From positions 9,453,119 through 9,517,118 of the forward strand of contig CM020618.1 of assembly GCA_009829735.1 (NCBI GenBank): 64,000 nt of DNA. Reading direction: 5' to 3'. The notes under the pieces were generated by a model that was given only the letters and a program-made list of their open reading frames with translations, made no database searches and had not been told where the DNA came from. This document shows, one piece after another, positions 41,941-51,230 of this stretch (the first letter of the stretch is position 1; each line of letters starts with the position of its first letter). A program made the translations under genes and the position numbers. This DNA comes from Pyropia yezoensis (lineage: Eukaryota > Rhodophyta > Bangiophyceae > Bangiales > Bangiaceae).

Positions 41941-42373
41941 GTGGCTGGCCGCCGCCGACGCGGGAATTACGCCCCCTTCCCTCTCCCCTTTTGGTGGCCG
42001 GCCGCCCGCGCCCGTTGCTGCCGGCGGGCCACGCCTTCGCTTGGTCCCGCGCCCCCCGCCGGGGGGGCACCCGCTCTATCCGTGGCGGTCGGTCCCCGCG
42101 GTGGCGCGCGCCCGCCCCTTCGCTGCTCGACCCTCTTGCTTTCTGGCCGCGCCCCCCCTGCCCCAGTTGCCCGCTCACCCCCCCGCCCCTCAATGCCGAC
42201 GATGGTCCTTCCCCGCTCCCCTCGCTCCGCAGTTGTGGCCGCTGGGGATGTGCCGGCGGCAACGTCGTCCCCCCCAGCGGGCAGTCCGGAGCCTCCCCCT
42301 GGGTCTGGGGGTCCCCACCCGGCGCCAGCAGCGGCCGCCATCTCCCCGCCGCCTTCGTTGACGGCGGGGACCC

Positions 42374-42416
<43 letters not shown>

Positions 42417-43304
42417 CGGCGGTGGCGGCGTTGGTGGTGGTGTCAGTGGCAGCGGCGGTGGCGGCGGCGGCAGCAGCAGCGGGGCAGCGGCACCGGCGGC
42501 ACCGGCGGCAATGACGACGGCACCGACGGCACCGGCGGCAGTGGCGACGGCACCGGCGGCGACCGCTCCCGGCGCTGCGCCCCGTTGCCCAGCTGGTAGT
42601 GTATTGGCGCAGCCGTCGGGGGCAGCGGCGGCGCCAGTGGCGGTCGCCGTGCCCCCCCCCGGCCGGCGGCGGCCCGCGTCGGGGAGCCCCGGGGGGGGGG
42701 GCGGTTGGCGGCCGGCCAAGGCGCTGCGAGCGGCGTCGCCGCCCGTGGCGGCGGCAACGCCCGTGGTGGCGCCGCCGCCGCCGCCGCTGCCGCTGGCGGG
42801 AGGGAGGGGAGGGGGGGGCGACCGCGGTGCGGCGGGTCTGCCGACGCGCCCACCGGCCGCCCCGGGGGCAGAGGGCGTGCCTGTGCCGCCGGCACCACCA
42901 CCGGCCGGCGTGTGGGCGGGTCTGCCCCTGGCAGTGAGCGCGGCGGCTCCTACCGCTGGCGGAGGCCGGGCGGGTGCGCCGCCGCTCCCCGGCACTGGCA
43001 GCGGCGGCTTGTGGGGGGGTGCGGCACCCGCCGCCTCCCCTCCCCCCCCACCCACATCCCCGCTTCCCCCCGTGGCGGCGGCTACGTCCCACCCTGCGCG
43101 GACCGCCCTTGAGCGCCGGTGGGCGCGCGCAGAGCTGCTCGTCCCCACCCTCGACGCCACCTACCACGCGCATTCCGACTTTGCGGCGGCGCTGCCGCCG
43201 GGGGTGGCGTCGGCACCGGGCTACCCCTACCTCCCAGCCGCCGCGTGGGCGCGCATGCGCGCCGAAATGTGCGCTGCGTTTCCCGTGGATGAGGAGGAGG
43301 AGGA

Positions 43305-43344
<40 letters not shown>

Positions 43345-44874
43345 GCAGCAGCCGTCACCGCCGCCACGGCCAATGCGGAGAGTACTGGGGGGGCTCGCAA
43401 CGGGGTGGCGGCGCCACCGGACGCGCCCCTCCCCCCCCCACCCCGTGGCGCGTCCCCCCCGCAAGGCAGTGACGCCAGTGGCACGTACGCGTGCCGTCCC
43501 CGCCGGCTGTCGGCCGCGTTTCTCCAGTCAGAGCGGGAGCACCTCGCCCGCTATCGCCGCGACGCGCGGCACCTGCTGGCGGGTCTGCCCCTGCCGCCCG
43601 CGACGGACCCCGCGACGGGCCTCCCCCTCAGCCGCCATTGGTACGGCCGCTACCGCTGTGACCCGCCGGTGGGGCTGCCGCCGGGCTCGCTGGTGGCGGT
43701 GGCGGACGCTCGCGGGGGGGGCCCCCCTCGCCGCGCGCGGGTGGTCCAGTCAGGGATGGTCGTCGGGGGGGTCCCCCCTGAGACGGTCATTATCGTCTAC
43801 GACGCCGCACCGGGGATGCCCGTGGCGGTCGCTGACGTGGACGTTATGGAGATTCGAGTGACTCGCGGCGACGCCGACGGGGCGGGCGGCGGCTCCGCCG
43901 CAGCCGCCACCACGGGCGCCGCTGGGGGGGGGGGCGCCGCGGGTGGTGGGGGTGGAGGGATACCGGCCGCCCCGACGGGCCGCGCAACGGCCCGCGGGGT
44001 GGTGCTGCGGAGCCCGGCCAAGCGGCGGCGACCCGCTGACGTGGCGGCTGTCATGGCCGCTGACCTGTCGGGGGGAGTGGCCGACGGGGCGCTTGCAGGC
44101 GGCTCGCCGCTGCCCCCACGCCCGCCATCACGGCCGGGACGCTGCGGTGGCGGCGGAGGCGGCGGCGGTGGCGGCGGGTCGGCGGGGGGCTGGGCCACCC
44201 GTCCCCGTGCCCCCGTGGCGCGGCAGCTGGCGCCACAGCTGGCGCCCGGACCGGCTGGCGATGGCGACGGCGACGCCGGCGGGATGGCAGCGGCAGCGAC
44301 GGCGTCGGGCGGGGTCGCGGTGCTGCCGGTGCCCGCCTTTTCGGTGGCCGCCCCCGCCGCCCCGCTGCCCCCCGCCCCCCCCGCGGACGCCGACGACGCG
44401 GCTGGCCTCCACGCCGCGCTGGTGCGGCACGTTGTCGCCGCGGCGAGCGCGCAGCTGGAGGCGGCGCAGCAGGAATTCCACCGCCGCCTCGTCGCCATGG
44501 GAAGAGGCGGCGACGTCACCGCGGGTGGCGGCGGCGCTGCGGGTGGCGGCGGTGGCAACGGTGGTGGAGCTGGTGGTGGTGGAGCTGGTGGTGGTGGTGG
44601 TGGCGGCGGCGGCGGCGGAGGTGGTGGTGGTAGTTGCAGCGGCGGCGGTGGCGCGGCCACTGCCGACGCCCCCCCTGCCAGCGCGGCGGCGCTGTCGGCG
44701 CTTTTGAACTCTGAGGAGGTGCGCGACGCGGCGGGGCGGTGGGTGTCGCTGCTGCTGCGCGCGCGGAGTGGCGGCGGCGGCGCCTGGGCCGCCGCCGCCG
44801 CCACCGCGCGTGAGTGGGACAGCCGCGCCGCGGCGGTGCTGGGGGGGGCCAAGGCGCCGCCGCCGCCGCCATAG
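41941..44874 (+). CDS. LIN-9/ALWAYS EARLY-like DIRP-domain protein (MuvB/DREAM core)
   Basis: 977-aa frame, mostly Gly/Ala/Pro low complexity, with one recognisable domain. Residues about 387-450 (LERRWARAELLVPTLDATYHAHSDF...WARMRAEMC) and 518-640 (CRPRRLSAAFLQSEREHLARYRRDAR; then VGLPPGSLVAVAD and PVAVADVDVMEIRV) match the two halves of the LIN-9/ALY DIRP domain: the R(R/P)xSxxFLxxER core and the Tudor-like segment. The halves are separated by an EEEEE-A(n) insert of about 60 residues. A C-terminal helical part (LHAALVRHVVAAASAQLEAAQQEF; LNSEEVRDAAGRWVSLLL) could be the LIN-9 coiled coil. LIN-9 proteins scaffold MuvB and with E2F/Myb control cell-cycle transcription in the nucleus. The start is uncertain: ATG 42193 is an in-frame alternative, and a splice acceptor just upstream of 41941 hints at another exon. 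Confidence 0.72.
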
Positions 44875-45350
44875 GGGGGGGGGGGAGGGGCTGGGGGGAT
44901 ACAGGGGGAGGGGAGGAGACGGGAAGGGGGGGGGGTGTGGCGGCATGAGCGACGGAGGGGGTTGTTGTTGGTTGGGCGGCGGGTGAGGGGGAGGGGGTGG
45001 AGGAGGAGGGGTGGACGGCTGGGTGGGGGCTGCCGCGCCGGTCCTGGTGGCCCCCACCGTACGACGGCGGGGCGGCCGCGTATGGCCCCGTCTCTACCGT
45101 GGCCAGGGTGGCGCCGGCGGGCGGGCTCGGTGGCACGGGCTGGGCCGTATGTACAGCGGTCGGTTCGCCCCCCCTGCACGACATCATTGCCTTTCTCCGC
45201 AGGGGGGCGTGGCGGCCGGCGGGCCCTGCCCCTCGTTTCTCTTGGCGGGTGTCGTGTGCCGCGGCAGCCAGTCCGCTTTCCCTCAACTTTGCCCCCCCCC
45301 CCCCCCTACCCCCCCTGCGGCGCACCCCCTTGACCTCTTCCCCGAGGGTG
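44875..45350. other. intergenic region between convergent genes
   Basis: Begins with a long G run (after the TAG at 44874) and is G-rich, then balanced. An acceptor-like CCTTTCTCCGCAG ends at about 45210 but no matching exon follows. No gene seen. Confidence 0.4.
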
Positions 45351-46170
45351 TCAGACGAGGTAGAAAAAATCCACCCCCGCCACCGCCCCCGTCCGCGCCA
45401 CCGCCGCCGCGACGGCGGCTTCGTAGCCCCGCCCCCGGTCGAGCGCCACCGCACACACCCACGGGGGCGTCAGGGCGTCGAGGCCGACGACCGGCACCCC
45501 CGGGGCGCCGCCGCCGCCGCCGCCGCCGACGAGACGGCCGACCTTGCGCGCGTCGATATCCGCGAACGCCGTGACCCGCCCGCGGGCGGCGGCGGACAGG
45601 GCGCCGTACAGCTGCCGGCCGTCGCGGCCGGCGGACCAGATCATAAACCGGGACCAGTCGCGGGGGGGCGGGGCCAGGCCGCCGGCCGTCGCGTCGGCCT
45701 CGCCCGGCAGGTCGAGGGCGGGGAACGGGGCGCCGCCGCCGCCGCCGCCGCCGCCGCGGGTGCGGAGGATGAGGCGCTCAAACGCGGCGACGCGCACGGC
45801 CAGCAGCAGCCGCCGGGAGAGGCTGTCACTCGCCCCCCCCGGCACGCGGCGGTAGCGCACCAGCGCCCCCCCCCCAGCTTGACAAACCCCCCCCCCCCTG
45901 CCGCGTGGGCGTACTGAAAGTGGAGGTCCTCGGGCACCCCCACCCCCGCGGGGAACCCCCCCGCGGCCGCCCACGTGGCCCGCCCGCACGCGACGGTGGG
46001 CATGGCCAGGGGGGCGTCCCGAAAGGCCACTGCCGCCGCCCACCCCCGCGCGTGGAAGGCGGTGTAGCGCGGGGTGGCGTCGGCGGGGAGGCGGGTGAAG
46101 GTTCCCCCCACGAGCACCCCCCGAAGGGGGGGCGGGGGGTCCCCCCTGCCCCGCCCCCGCGCGCCACCCC

Positions 46171-46205
<35 letters not shown>

Positions 46206-46593
46206 GCCGCGTCGGCGTGGCGCACCGCCGCGACGGAGCGGGCGGCCCGGTCGGGGGCGGCCACGTCGTCGGCGTCCAAAAAAAGGAGCACGCACCCCAC
46301 CGGCGTGGCCGCCACCGCCGCGTTGCGGGCGCCGCCAACGCCGCCGCGCCGGCGGGAGCGGCTGACGCTCACCGTCACGCCGGCGGCGAGCAGGGGCGGC
46401 AGCGCGTCGAGGGCGGCGGCCACCCCGGCGCCGCCGTCGGCCGACGCGTCGTCGTGGAGCGCCACGGTCGTGGCGGTGGCGGGGGGGGGGGCGGGGTGGT
46501 GCTGCCGGTGGACCGCCCCCACCGAGCCGAGCGCCGCGCCAATGTGGGCGGCCCCATTGTGGAGGGGGATGATAAAGGCGGCGGCGGGGGTGG
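45351..46593 (-). CDS. family 2 glycosyltransferase, B3GNTL1/QTGAL-like; one homopolymer frameshift
   Basis: GT-A fold features in order: AFIIPLHNGAAH (first strand, near 46590), DDASADGG (nucleotide-binding Asp, about 46460), GGARNAAVA, LLFLDADDVAAPDR (DXD-like, about 46275), MPTVACGRATWAAAGGF, GVPEDLHFQYAHAAGGG (about 45925), ALVRYRRVPGG, then WSRFMIWSAGRDGRQLYGAL, RVTAFADIDARKVGR, VPVVGLDALTPPWVCAVALDRG and the end VDFFYLV. The order and C-terminal half fit the B3GNTL1 family, reported as the queuosine-tRNA galactosyltransferase in animals; activity here is inferred. The frame changes in a 10-base C run at 45865-45874 (one base short), an assembly error or a real break. The start is unresolved: upstream is polyproline coded by a 36-base G run, and a donor/acceptor pair (about 46899/46836) suggests a small intron. 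Confidence 0.75.
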
Positions 46594-46603
46594 CGGCGGG
46601 GAT

Positions 46604-46639
<36 letters not shown>
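46604..46639 (+). repeat. 36-base uninterrupted G tract
   Basis: Pure G from 46604 to 46639 between the divergently transcribed glycosyltransferase and helicase genes, followed by (GCC)n. On the minus strand it would code polyproline at the N-terminus of the glycosyltransferase. Its true length, hence the reading frame across it, is doubtful. Confidence 0.85.
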
Positions 46640-46642
<3 letters not shown>

Positions 46643-46654
46643 GCGGACGCGGCT

Positions 46655-46694
<40 letters not shown>

Positions 46695-47321
46695 CTGTCG
46701 CCGCCGCGGCGCCGTTGGGTATCGCCGCCGCCGCCGCCACGCTCGTCGCCGGCGCCGCCACGCCTGGTGCCACCGCCGAGCCGGACGACGCTGCTGCGGC
46801 GGCGACGGCCGCCACTGGCGGCGGCGGCATTGGGCCCTGCCAACCGGCGGGGGGGGGGAGAGCACCCAGCCGCCCCCCAGGCGGTAACGGTGCACTCACG
46901 TGCAGAGGGGGGGGGGGATTGGAGGGGAGGGGGCGGGGGGGGGGGGGGGGGGCATGTAGGATGGCTGGTCTGGGAGGGGAGAGGGGGGGGGTGGCGGTGG
47001 ACGGAGTGGGGAGGAGGCCGCCAGTTCTGTAGCGGCCGCCGCCCAGCAACCGAGGGCGCCGGATCCCGGATCCGCCGCCGTTGCCGCGCCGACGCCACCA
47101 CCAACGCCGCCGGTGTGGAAGCGGGGGGGCCACCCGCTAGCTGGCTAGCTGTGTCCGCGGTGCGCGGCGGTCGCGTGCGTCCCCTTTCCCCACGACCGCT
47201 ATTTGCACACCCTCCGCCCTCCCCCGCTCCAGGTCCTCGTCCCCGCCTCTGTCGCCCCCCCCCCCGCCCCCCCCTTCCTCCCACCCCCTCCGCCCGCCGC
47301 CACCTCGGGCGTGCATCCACC
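46640..47321. other. divergent promoter region between glycosyltransferase and helicase
   Basis: Further G runs (e.g. about 46910-46952), an imperfect GC-rich repeat and CT-rich blocks just before the helicase ATG (about 47210-47310). No TATA-like element seen. Confidence 0.35.
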
Positions 47322-50132
47322 ATGGCCACCGCCACCGGCTTCGTCGTTCCGCCGCCCCCCCCCCGCACCTCCACCACCACCTCTCCCACTACCACCACCA
47401 CCACCACCACCACCGCCGCCGCCGCACAACGGCGGTGGAGGCGGCCGGCTCCGCGACCACTACTCGGTAGCGGTGGCGGCGGTGGCGGCGGCGGAGGGGG
47501 GACTTGGTTGCGCTGGGGGGAGGGGGGCGGGGGGCACCTCCCCCCGCCACCGTCCACGCCCACCCGTCCCCGCGCGCCTCGGGGGTGGACGGTGGGGGGG
47601 GGGGGCGGGGGGGGGGGGGTGCCTGCTGCTGCGTCTGCTGCTTCCGTGGGGGGGGGGGAGCCTCGCCCGGCCACCGCCACCACCGTTGTGCCGGCCGCCG
47701 CACCCGACGCCGCGCCGGCGGTCGCGCCCGCCGCCGCCTCTGCGGCGACGTCGACGGCGACGGCGGCGCCTGCGGGCGCGGCTGCGCCCGCCACGGGTGT
47801 CTCGGGGGCGACCGACGGTGGCGGCGGTGGCGGCGGTGGCGGCGGTGGTGGTCGTGGTGGTGGCGACGGGGACCCCCCTCCGGCTGCGGCGGCCGCGGCG
47901 GCTGCGGCGGCGGCAGCCGACGCGGCCGGCCACGCGGACGTGGCCACCGACGACGGGGCCCGCTTTGACGGCGCCGCCTACGCCGGCCGCCTGCCCCCCT
48001 GGCTGGTGACGCGGGTGGGGGAGCTCGGCTGGGTCACCCCCACCGCCGTCCAGCGCCGCGCGCTCGACGTCCTCCTTCCTCCTGCTGCCGCCGCCGCCAC
48101 CACTACTGCCGCCGCCGCCGACGGCGGCGGCGACGGCGCGGCGCCGCCGCCGCGCGCCGCGAGCGACGCCGACGCATCCGGCGGCGGCCACGTCGACGGT
48201 GCGAGCACCAGCCGAGGTGGCCGCCGCACCGACGGGCGCAGCAGCAGACGCGGCGGCCGGCGCGCGCGCGGCCCCGACGGTGGGGCGGCGGGCGGTGGCG
48301 GTACCGCCCGCCTGGGCGCCGACGCGGTCGTCCACGCGGTGACGGGGAGTGGCAAGACGCTGGCGTACCTCCTCCCCGCGCTGGCGGCGGTGGAGCCCCG
48401 CCGCGCGGCGGTACAGGCGCTGGTGGTGGTGCCGACGCAGGAGCTGGGCATGCAGGTGTACAAGGTCGCCCGGCGGCTCGCCTCGGGGTATGGCCGGAAG
48501 GGGCACGCCGCCGTCGACGATGCCGCCGACGACGATGAGGCGTCGCTGCTGCACTACCTCGAGGGGGGGGAGGGGCTGCCAGAGGGGGTGGGCCTGGCGG
48601 GCGGAAGCGCCCCGTCTGCTGGGGCGGCGGCGGCGGCGGCGGCAGGGGGGGTGGCGCCCGAGGCAGCGGAGGGGGCGCCCCCCCCACTGCCGCCCCCCAC
48701 GGTGAGCCGGCTGCCGGTGTTGCCAATGCTGGACCAGGCGGACCTGCGGCGGCAAAAGCTGCAGCTCCGCCAGGCCGCCCCCCGGCTGGTCATTGGCACC
48801 CCCGCCCGGCTGGTGGCGCTCGTTGCGTGTGGGCGGCTGTCCCTGGACCGGCTCAAGGTGCTGGTTGTTGACGAGTTTGACGCCTGCCTCGCCGACCCCG
48901 CCGCGACGGCGCACCTGCAGTCCCTCCTCGCCACGCGCTCCCGGTCGGGGGGCCGCGACCGCGACGGGGGCATCCGGCAGACGGTGCTCGTGTCGGCAAC
49001 GGTGCCGCAGCACCGGCACTTTTTGCGGCAGGCGGTGCGCAGCCGCTGGACGCGGTCGGTGGTGGAGCACGTGTGGGTGGGTGGGCCCACGGGGGACGAC
49101 GCCGTGCCGGTGGAGGGGGGAGGGGCGGGGGGTGCCGACGCCGACGGCGGCGCCGACGCCAACGACGAAGCCGGCGACGCGGGGGGGGGGGAGCTCCCGC
49201 CGTCGCTCCGCCACACGTACGCGGTGTGTGAGCCGCGCAAGCGGCTAGGCGCGCTGCGCCAGCTGCTCGTGCGGGACCTCCTCGTCGAGCCGCCACGGCC
49301 CGCCGGCGGCGGCGGCGGCCCCCACACAGACGACGCGGCCGCCGCCGCTGCGGCGGCCGCGGCGTCGGGCGGGGGCGCGCCACGCAGCGGCGACGGCGGC
49401 GGCGGCGGCGACAGGTGGGGGGGGGGGGACGACAGGTCCCCCCCGCCGGCCCCACCGCTGCCGGGCGTCATGGTCTTTGTCATGCCCTCCCGGCCGGTCG
49501 ACGCGATTGTCGCGGCGCTCAACGCGGCGCTGCCGCCGCCCCCGCCCCCCCCTTCCGCCCCGCCCGTGGCGGCGGCCACCGAGGTTGCCGCGGTGGGTGC
49601 GTCCTCCGGCGGCGGTTCTGCCCACCATGCGGGCGGCGCGTCGCCTCCCCCCCCCCAGCCGCTGGTCGTTGGCTTGTCGGCCACCTCCTCCCTCCCCTCA
49701 CGCCGCCGGGCGCTCGCCGCCTTTCGGTCTGGCGCCGCGCGGGTGCTGGTCGCGACCGACGTGGCCGCCCGCGGGCTGGACGTCCCCCACACCGCGGCGG
49801 TCGTCCACTTTGACCTCCCCGCCGACGCGACCGCCTACGTGCACCGGTCGGGCCGCGCCGGCCGCGCGGGCCGGCCGGGGGTGGTGGTGTCGCTCGTTGC
49901 CCCCGGCGAGGCGTTTGTCATGGACCGGTGGGCCAACGTGCTGGGCTTGACGCTCGACCGGTGGGGGGCCCCCGCCGCTGGCGCCAGCGGCACGCCGCCG
50001 CCGGCGGGTGCGGCGGAGGACGGCGGGGGGGATGGGGGGGGGGGGGGGGGGGGGGGGGTTGAGAGGAAGGGGCGCGGCTTGGTGCGGACGGGCAGGACCC
50101 CCGGGGGGGGGGCGCGCCGCGGCCGACGCTGA
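47322..50132 (+). CDS. DEAD-box RNA helicase, RH58-like, probably plastid-targeted
   Basis: 936 aa from ATG 47322 (CCACCATGG, strong context); the frame is open further upstream, but that part lies antisense to the glycosyltransferase. Residues 1-60 are Ser/Thr/Pro-rich without acids (MATATGFVVPPPPPRTSTTT), like a plastid transit peptide. Helicase core: Q motif region WVTPTAVQ (about 235), motif I AVTGSGKT (about 341), Ia VVPTQELG, Ib GTPARL, II DEFD (517, a DEAD variant), III SAT (558), V ATDVAARGLD (about 811), VI HRSGRAGRAG (about 841). The stretch TVLVSATVPQHRHFLRQAV...RHTYAVCEPRKRLGAL resembles plant RH58; that link is from memory of the family. Long Gly/Ala/Asp inserts split the core between Q and I, Ia and Ib, and III and IV. 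It would unwind RNA or remodel RNPs using ATP. Confidence 0.85.
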   Translation: MATATGFVVPPPPPRTSTTTSPTTTTTTTTTAAAAQRRWRRPAPRPLLGSGGGGGGGGGGTWLRWGEGGGGHLPPPPSTPTRPRAPRGWTVGGGGGGGGVPAAASAASVGGGEPRPATATTVVPAAAPDAAPAVAPAAASAATSTATAAPAGAAAPATGVSGATDGGGGGGGGGGGGRGGGDGDPPPAAAAAAAAAAAADAAGHADVATDDGARFDGAAYAGRLPPWLVTRVGELGWVTPTAVQRRALDVLLPPAAAAATTTAAAADGGGDGAAPPPRAASDADASGGGHVDGASTSRGGRRTDGRSSRRGGRRARGPDGGAAGGGGTARLGADAVVHAVTGSGKTLAYLLPALAAVEPRRAAVQALVVVPTQELGMQVYKVARRLASGYGRKGHAAVDDAADDDEASLLHYLEGGEGLPEGVGLAGGSAPSAGAAAAAAAGGVAPEAAEGAPPPLPPPTVSRLPVLPMLDQADLRRQKLQLRQAAPRLVIGTPARLVALVACGRLSLDRLKVLVVDEFDACLADPAATAHLQSLLATRSRSGGRDRDGGIRQTVLVSATVPQHRHFLRQAVRSRWTRSVVEHVWVGGPTGDDAVPVEGGGAGGADADGGADANDEAGDAGGGELPPSLRHTYAVCEPRKRLGALRQLLVRDLLVEPPRPAGGGGGPHTDDAAAAAAAAAASGGGAPRSGDGGGGGDRWGGGDDRSPPPAPPLPGVMVFVMPSRPVDAIVAALNAALPPPPPPPSAPPVAAATEVAAVGASSGGGSAHHAGGASPPPPQPLVVGLSATSSLPSRRRALAAFRSGAARVLVATDVAARGLDVPHTAAVVHFDLPADATAYVHRSGRAGRAGRPGVVVSLVAPGEAFVMDRWANVLGLTLDRWGAPAAGASGTPPPAGAAEDGGGDGGGGGGGGVERKGRGLVRTGRTPGGGARRGRR

Positions 50133-51230
50133 AGAGGCGGGCGGGGTGAGGCTGGAAGGCGTGGTGGGACATGGGCAAAGAAGGGGGCCGCAGCGGCTGT
50201 GTGGCCAAGCTGGTCATTGGGTGGGACGTGCCGCGGGCAGGGTGAGGGTAAAAAATAGCAGTCAGCTGCGCGTCGGTACCGGCGCGCGCCACCCACAGGG
50301 TTACACCCCAACGAGAAACAAAAACAGGAGCGCCCGCGCGGCCACGGCCCCCTAACTCTTCGCCACTCACGCGGGGGCTCCCCGCCAAGGCTTGCCCGTC
50401 GCGCGTCGCCCCAGGCGCAGTGCGCGCCACCGACGCACCAGCGGCGGTTCGGCCGGTCGGCGGCAGGGCGAGCCATCCCTCCTCCTTCTCCCCACCCCCT
50501 ACGCCTCGGGAACGGTGGGACAAAAGGCGGGGCATGGACCGCACCTCCCCCCCCGTTTCCGTTCTGCACCCCCCTGGATCCTCACACATACTGCCGGCGG
50601 CGTCCACGCCCTGCGCGTCGCCACGGACGACGGACGTCAGCAACACGGCAAGCCGGAACGTATGGGTGAGGTTAGGAGGCGCGGGGTGGCCAGGGTGTGA
50701 GCGCAGTGCCCGCCCGTGGGGAATCTGTGTTGCCCACGGGTGCGGAAAGTGGCTGATGGGGGCGACGAGATGGGACAGCGTGCGGGTGGAGGGGAAAGGA
50801 GGGAGGGTGCCGGGGAGGACGGCGGCGCTGGTTTGGGCGGCGCCAGAGGGGAAGGCACGCGCCCGCCGCGGTGGCGGCGGCGGGGTTGTCGCCCGCCGTC
50901 AGCCGGTGCTACGCGGCGGGCGCCAGCCGCGCTACGGAGCAGCGCGCAACCCGCAGCGGCGCTGGCAAATCGAAAAAGAGAAAAACAGAGAACAGGTGCC
51001 GTGCTTGGATCCACGCACCTTTCCTCCACTTCACTGTCTCAGAAGACTTGTCTCCCTAGCAAACCACACTCACTGTCATCGACGCCCTCACTACGGGCTG
51101 GCTTGCAAACGGGCGCCCGCACGGCGGGCGTCCACACCCCTGTCCTCCCCTGTTCCCCCAGCTGCTCCGGCCGGCCATCCCCTTGCCCCGCACTAGCCGC
51201 ACATCCGCAGCGGCGGCGCCCGCATCCATG
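50133..51230. other. intergenic region between helicase and cysteine-rich gene (convergent)
   Basis: 1.1 kb. Contains GGTAAAAAATAGC at about 50247, a possible 3'-end region of the helicase, and open frames on both strands with arbitrary composition. No homology, RNA gene or repeat recognised. Confidence 0.4.

Noticed and set aside
41586..42599. Other long frames across the LIN-9-like gene and its upstream region
   Set aside because: High GC makes stops rare in all frames; only the 41941-44874 frame contains DIRP-like sequence.
45180..45215. Splice acceptor CCTTTCTCCGCAG downstream of the LIN-9-like stop
   Set aside because: Matches acceptor consensus, but no donor or following coding sequence supports a further exon.
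46074..47321. N-terminal extension of the helicase to an ATG at 46074
   Set aside because: It lies antisense to the conserved glycosyltransferase, crosses the 36-G tract, and has no helicase homology. ATG 47322 has a strong context and begins a transit-peptide-like segment.
50133..51230. tRNA or other structured RNA genes in the intergenic regions
   Set aside because: No cloverleaf-like arrangement or box A/B pair could be made out by eye; not excluded without a covariance search.
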